This document shows positions 5,779 through 5,791 of a stretch of DNA of 5,791 nt, piece by piece. Source of the DNA: Neisseriaceae bacterium (GTDB lineage Bacteria; Pseudomonadota; Gammaproteobacteria; Burkholderiales; Neisseriaceae); assembly GCA_030151665.1 (NCBI GenBank), contig JASLDB010000177.1:1-5791 (forward strand). The letters are read 5' to 3'. The notes beneath the pieces were generated by a model, which was given only the letters and a program-made list of their open reading frames with translations, did not search any database and was not told the origin of the DNA. The translations under genes and the position numbers were made by a program. Every line of letters starts with the position of its first letter. Within the stretch, counting starts at the first letter, position 1.

Positions 5779-5791
5779 AAGGATAGCTCAT
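5779..5791 (+). promoter_or_regulatory. ribosome binding site and first two bases of a probable start codon
   Basis: AAGGA (5779-5783) is followed six bases later by AT, the last two bases of the window. If the next base is G, an ATG begins at 5790 with ideal spacing. Together with the promoter at 5715-5743 this suggests a separately transcribed plus-strand gene just outside the window. No coding content is visible. Confidence 0.5.

Noticed and set aside
1..5791. CRISPR arrays, insertion sequences, tRNA or rRNA genes, toxin-antitoxin pairs
   Set aside because: No regularly spaced repeats, transposase motifs, cloverleaf sequences or small gene pairs were seen. The window is core metabolic and repair genes.

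Overview
The window looks like chromosomal DNA from a member of the Neisseriaceae or a close betaproteobacterial relative. The best evidence is the MetQ lipoprotein, which matches my memory of the Neisseria meningitidis protein GNA1946 over long stretches. MetN also has the short, single-domain form known from Neisseria. Base composition is moderately AT-rich, in the low 40s percent GC by eye. I found no exact copy of the DNA uptake words I know from the family, so I do not name a genus.

The left half (1-2901) is read on the minus strand: recD (RecBCD helicase subunit), then greB (transcript cleavage factor), then an EamA/DMT-family inner-membrane transporter that runs off the left edge. The gaps are 28 and 51 bases and I see no terminator in them, so the three could form one transcription unit. 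recB and recC are not in the window.

The right half (3252-5624) is read on the plus strand and is a complete D-methionine/L-methionine ABC importer operon in the usual order: metN (ATPase), metI (permease) and metQ (substrate-binding lipoprotein). MetQ captures methionine outside the inner membrane, MetI forms the channel and MetN powers it. MetN ends right after the ATPase core and lacks the C-terminal NIL/ACT-like domain that lets methionine shut off the Escherichia coli transporter. A strong hairpin terminator closes the operon at 5641-5670. A good sigma70-type promoter and a ribosome binding site then lead to a gene that probably starts at the last two bases of the window.

The most interesting part is the 350-base divergent intergenic region (2902-3251). 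On the metN side it contains several inverted repeats ending in a terminator-like hairpin plus T-run. That T-run stops only a few bases before the metN Shine-Dalgarno sequence, which leaves no room for a promoter in between. A second copy of the hairpin's right arm lies about 110 bases upstream and could pair with its left arm. This arrangement suggests a transcription-attenuation or riboswitch-like leader for metNIQ. It matches no SAM riboswitch, MetJ box or MetR site that I can recognise.
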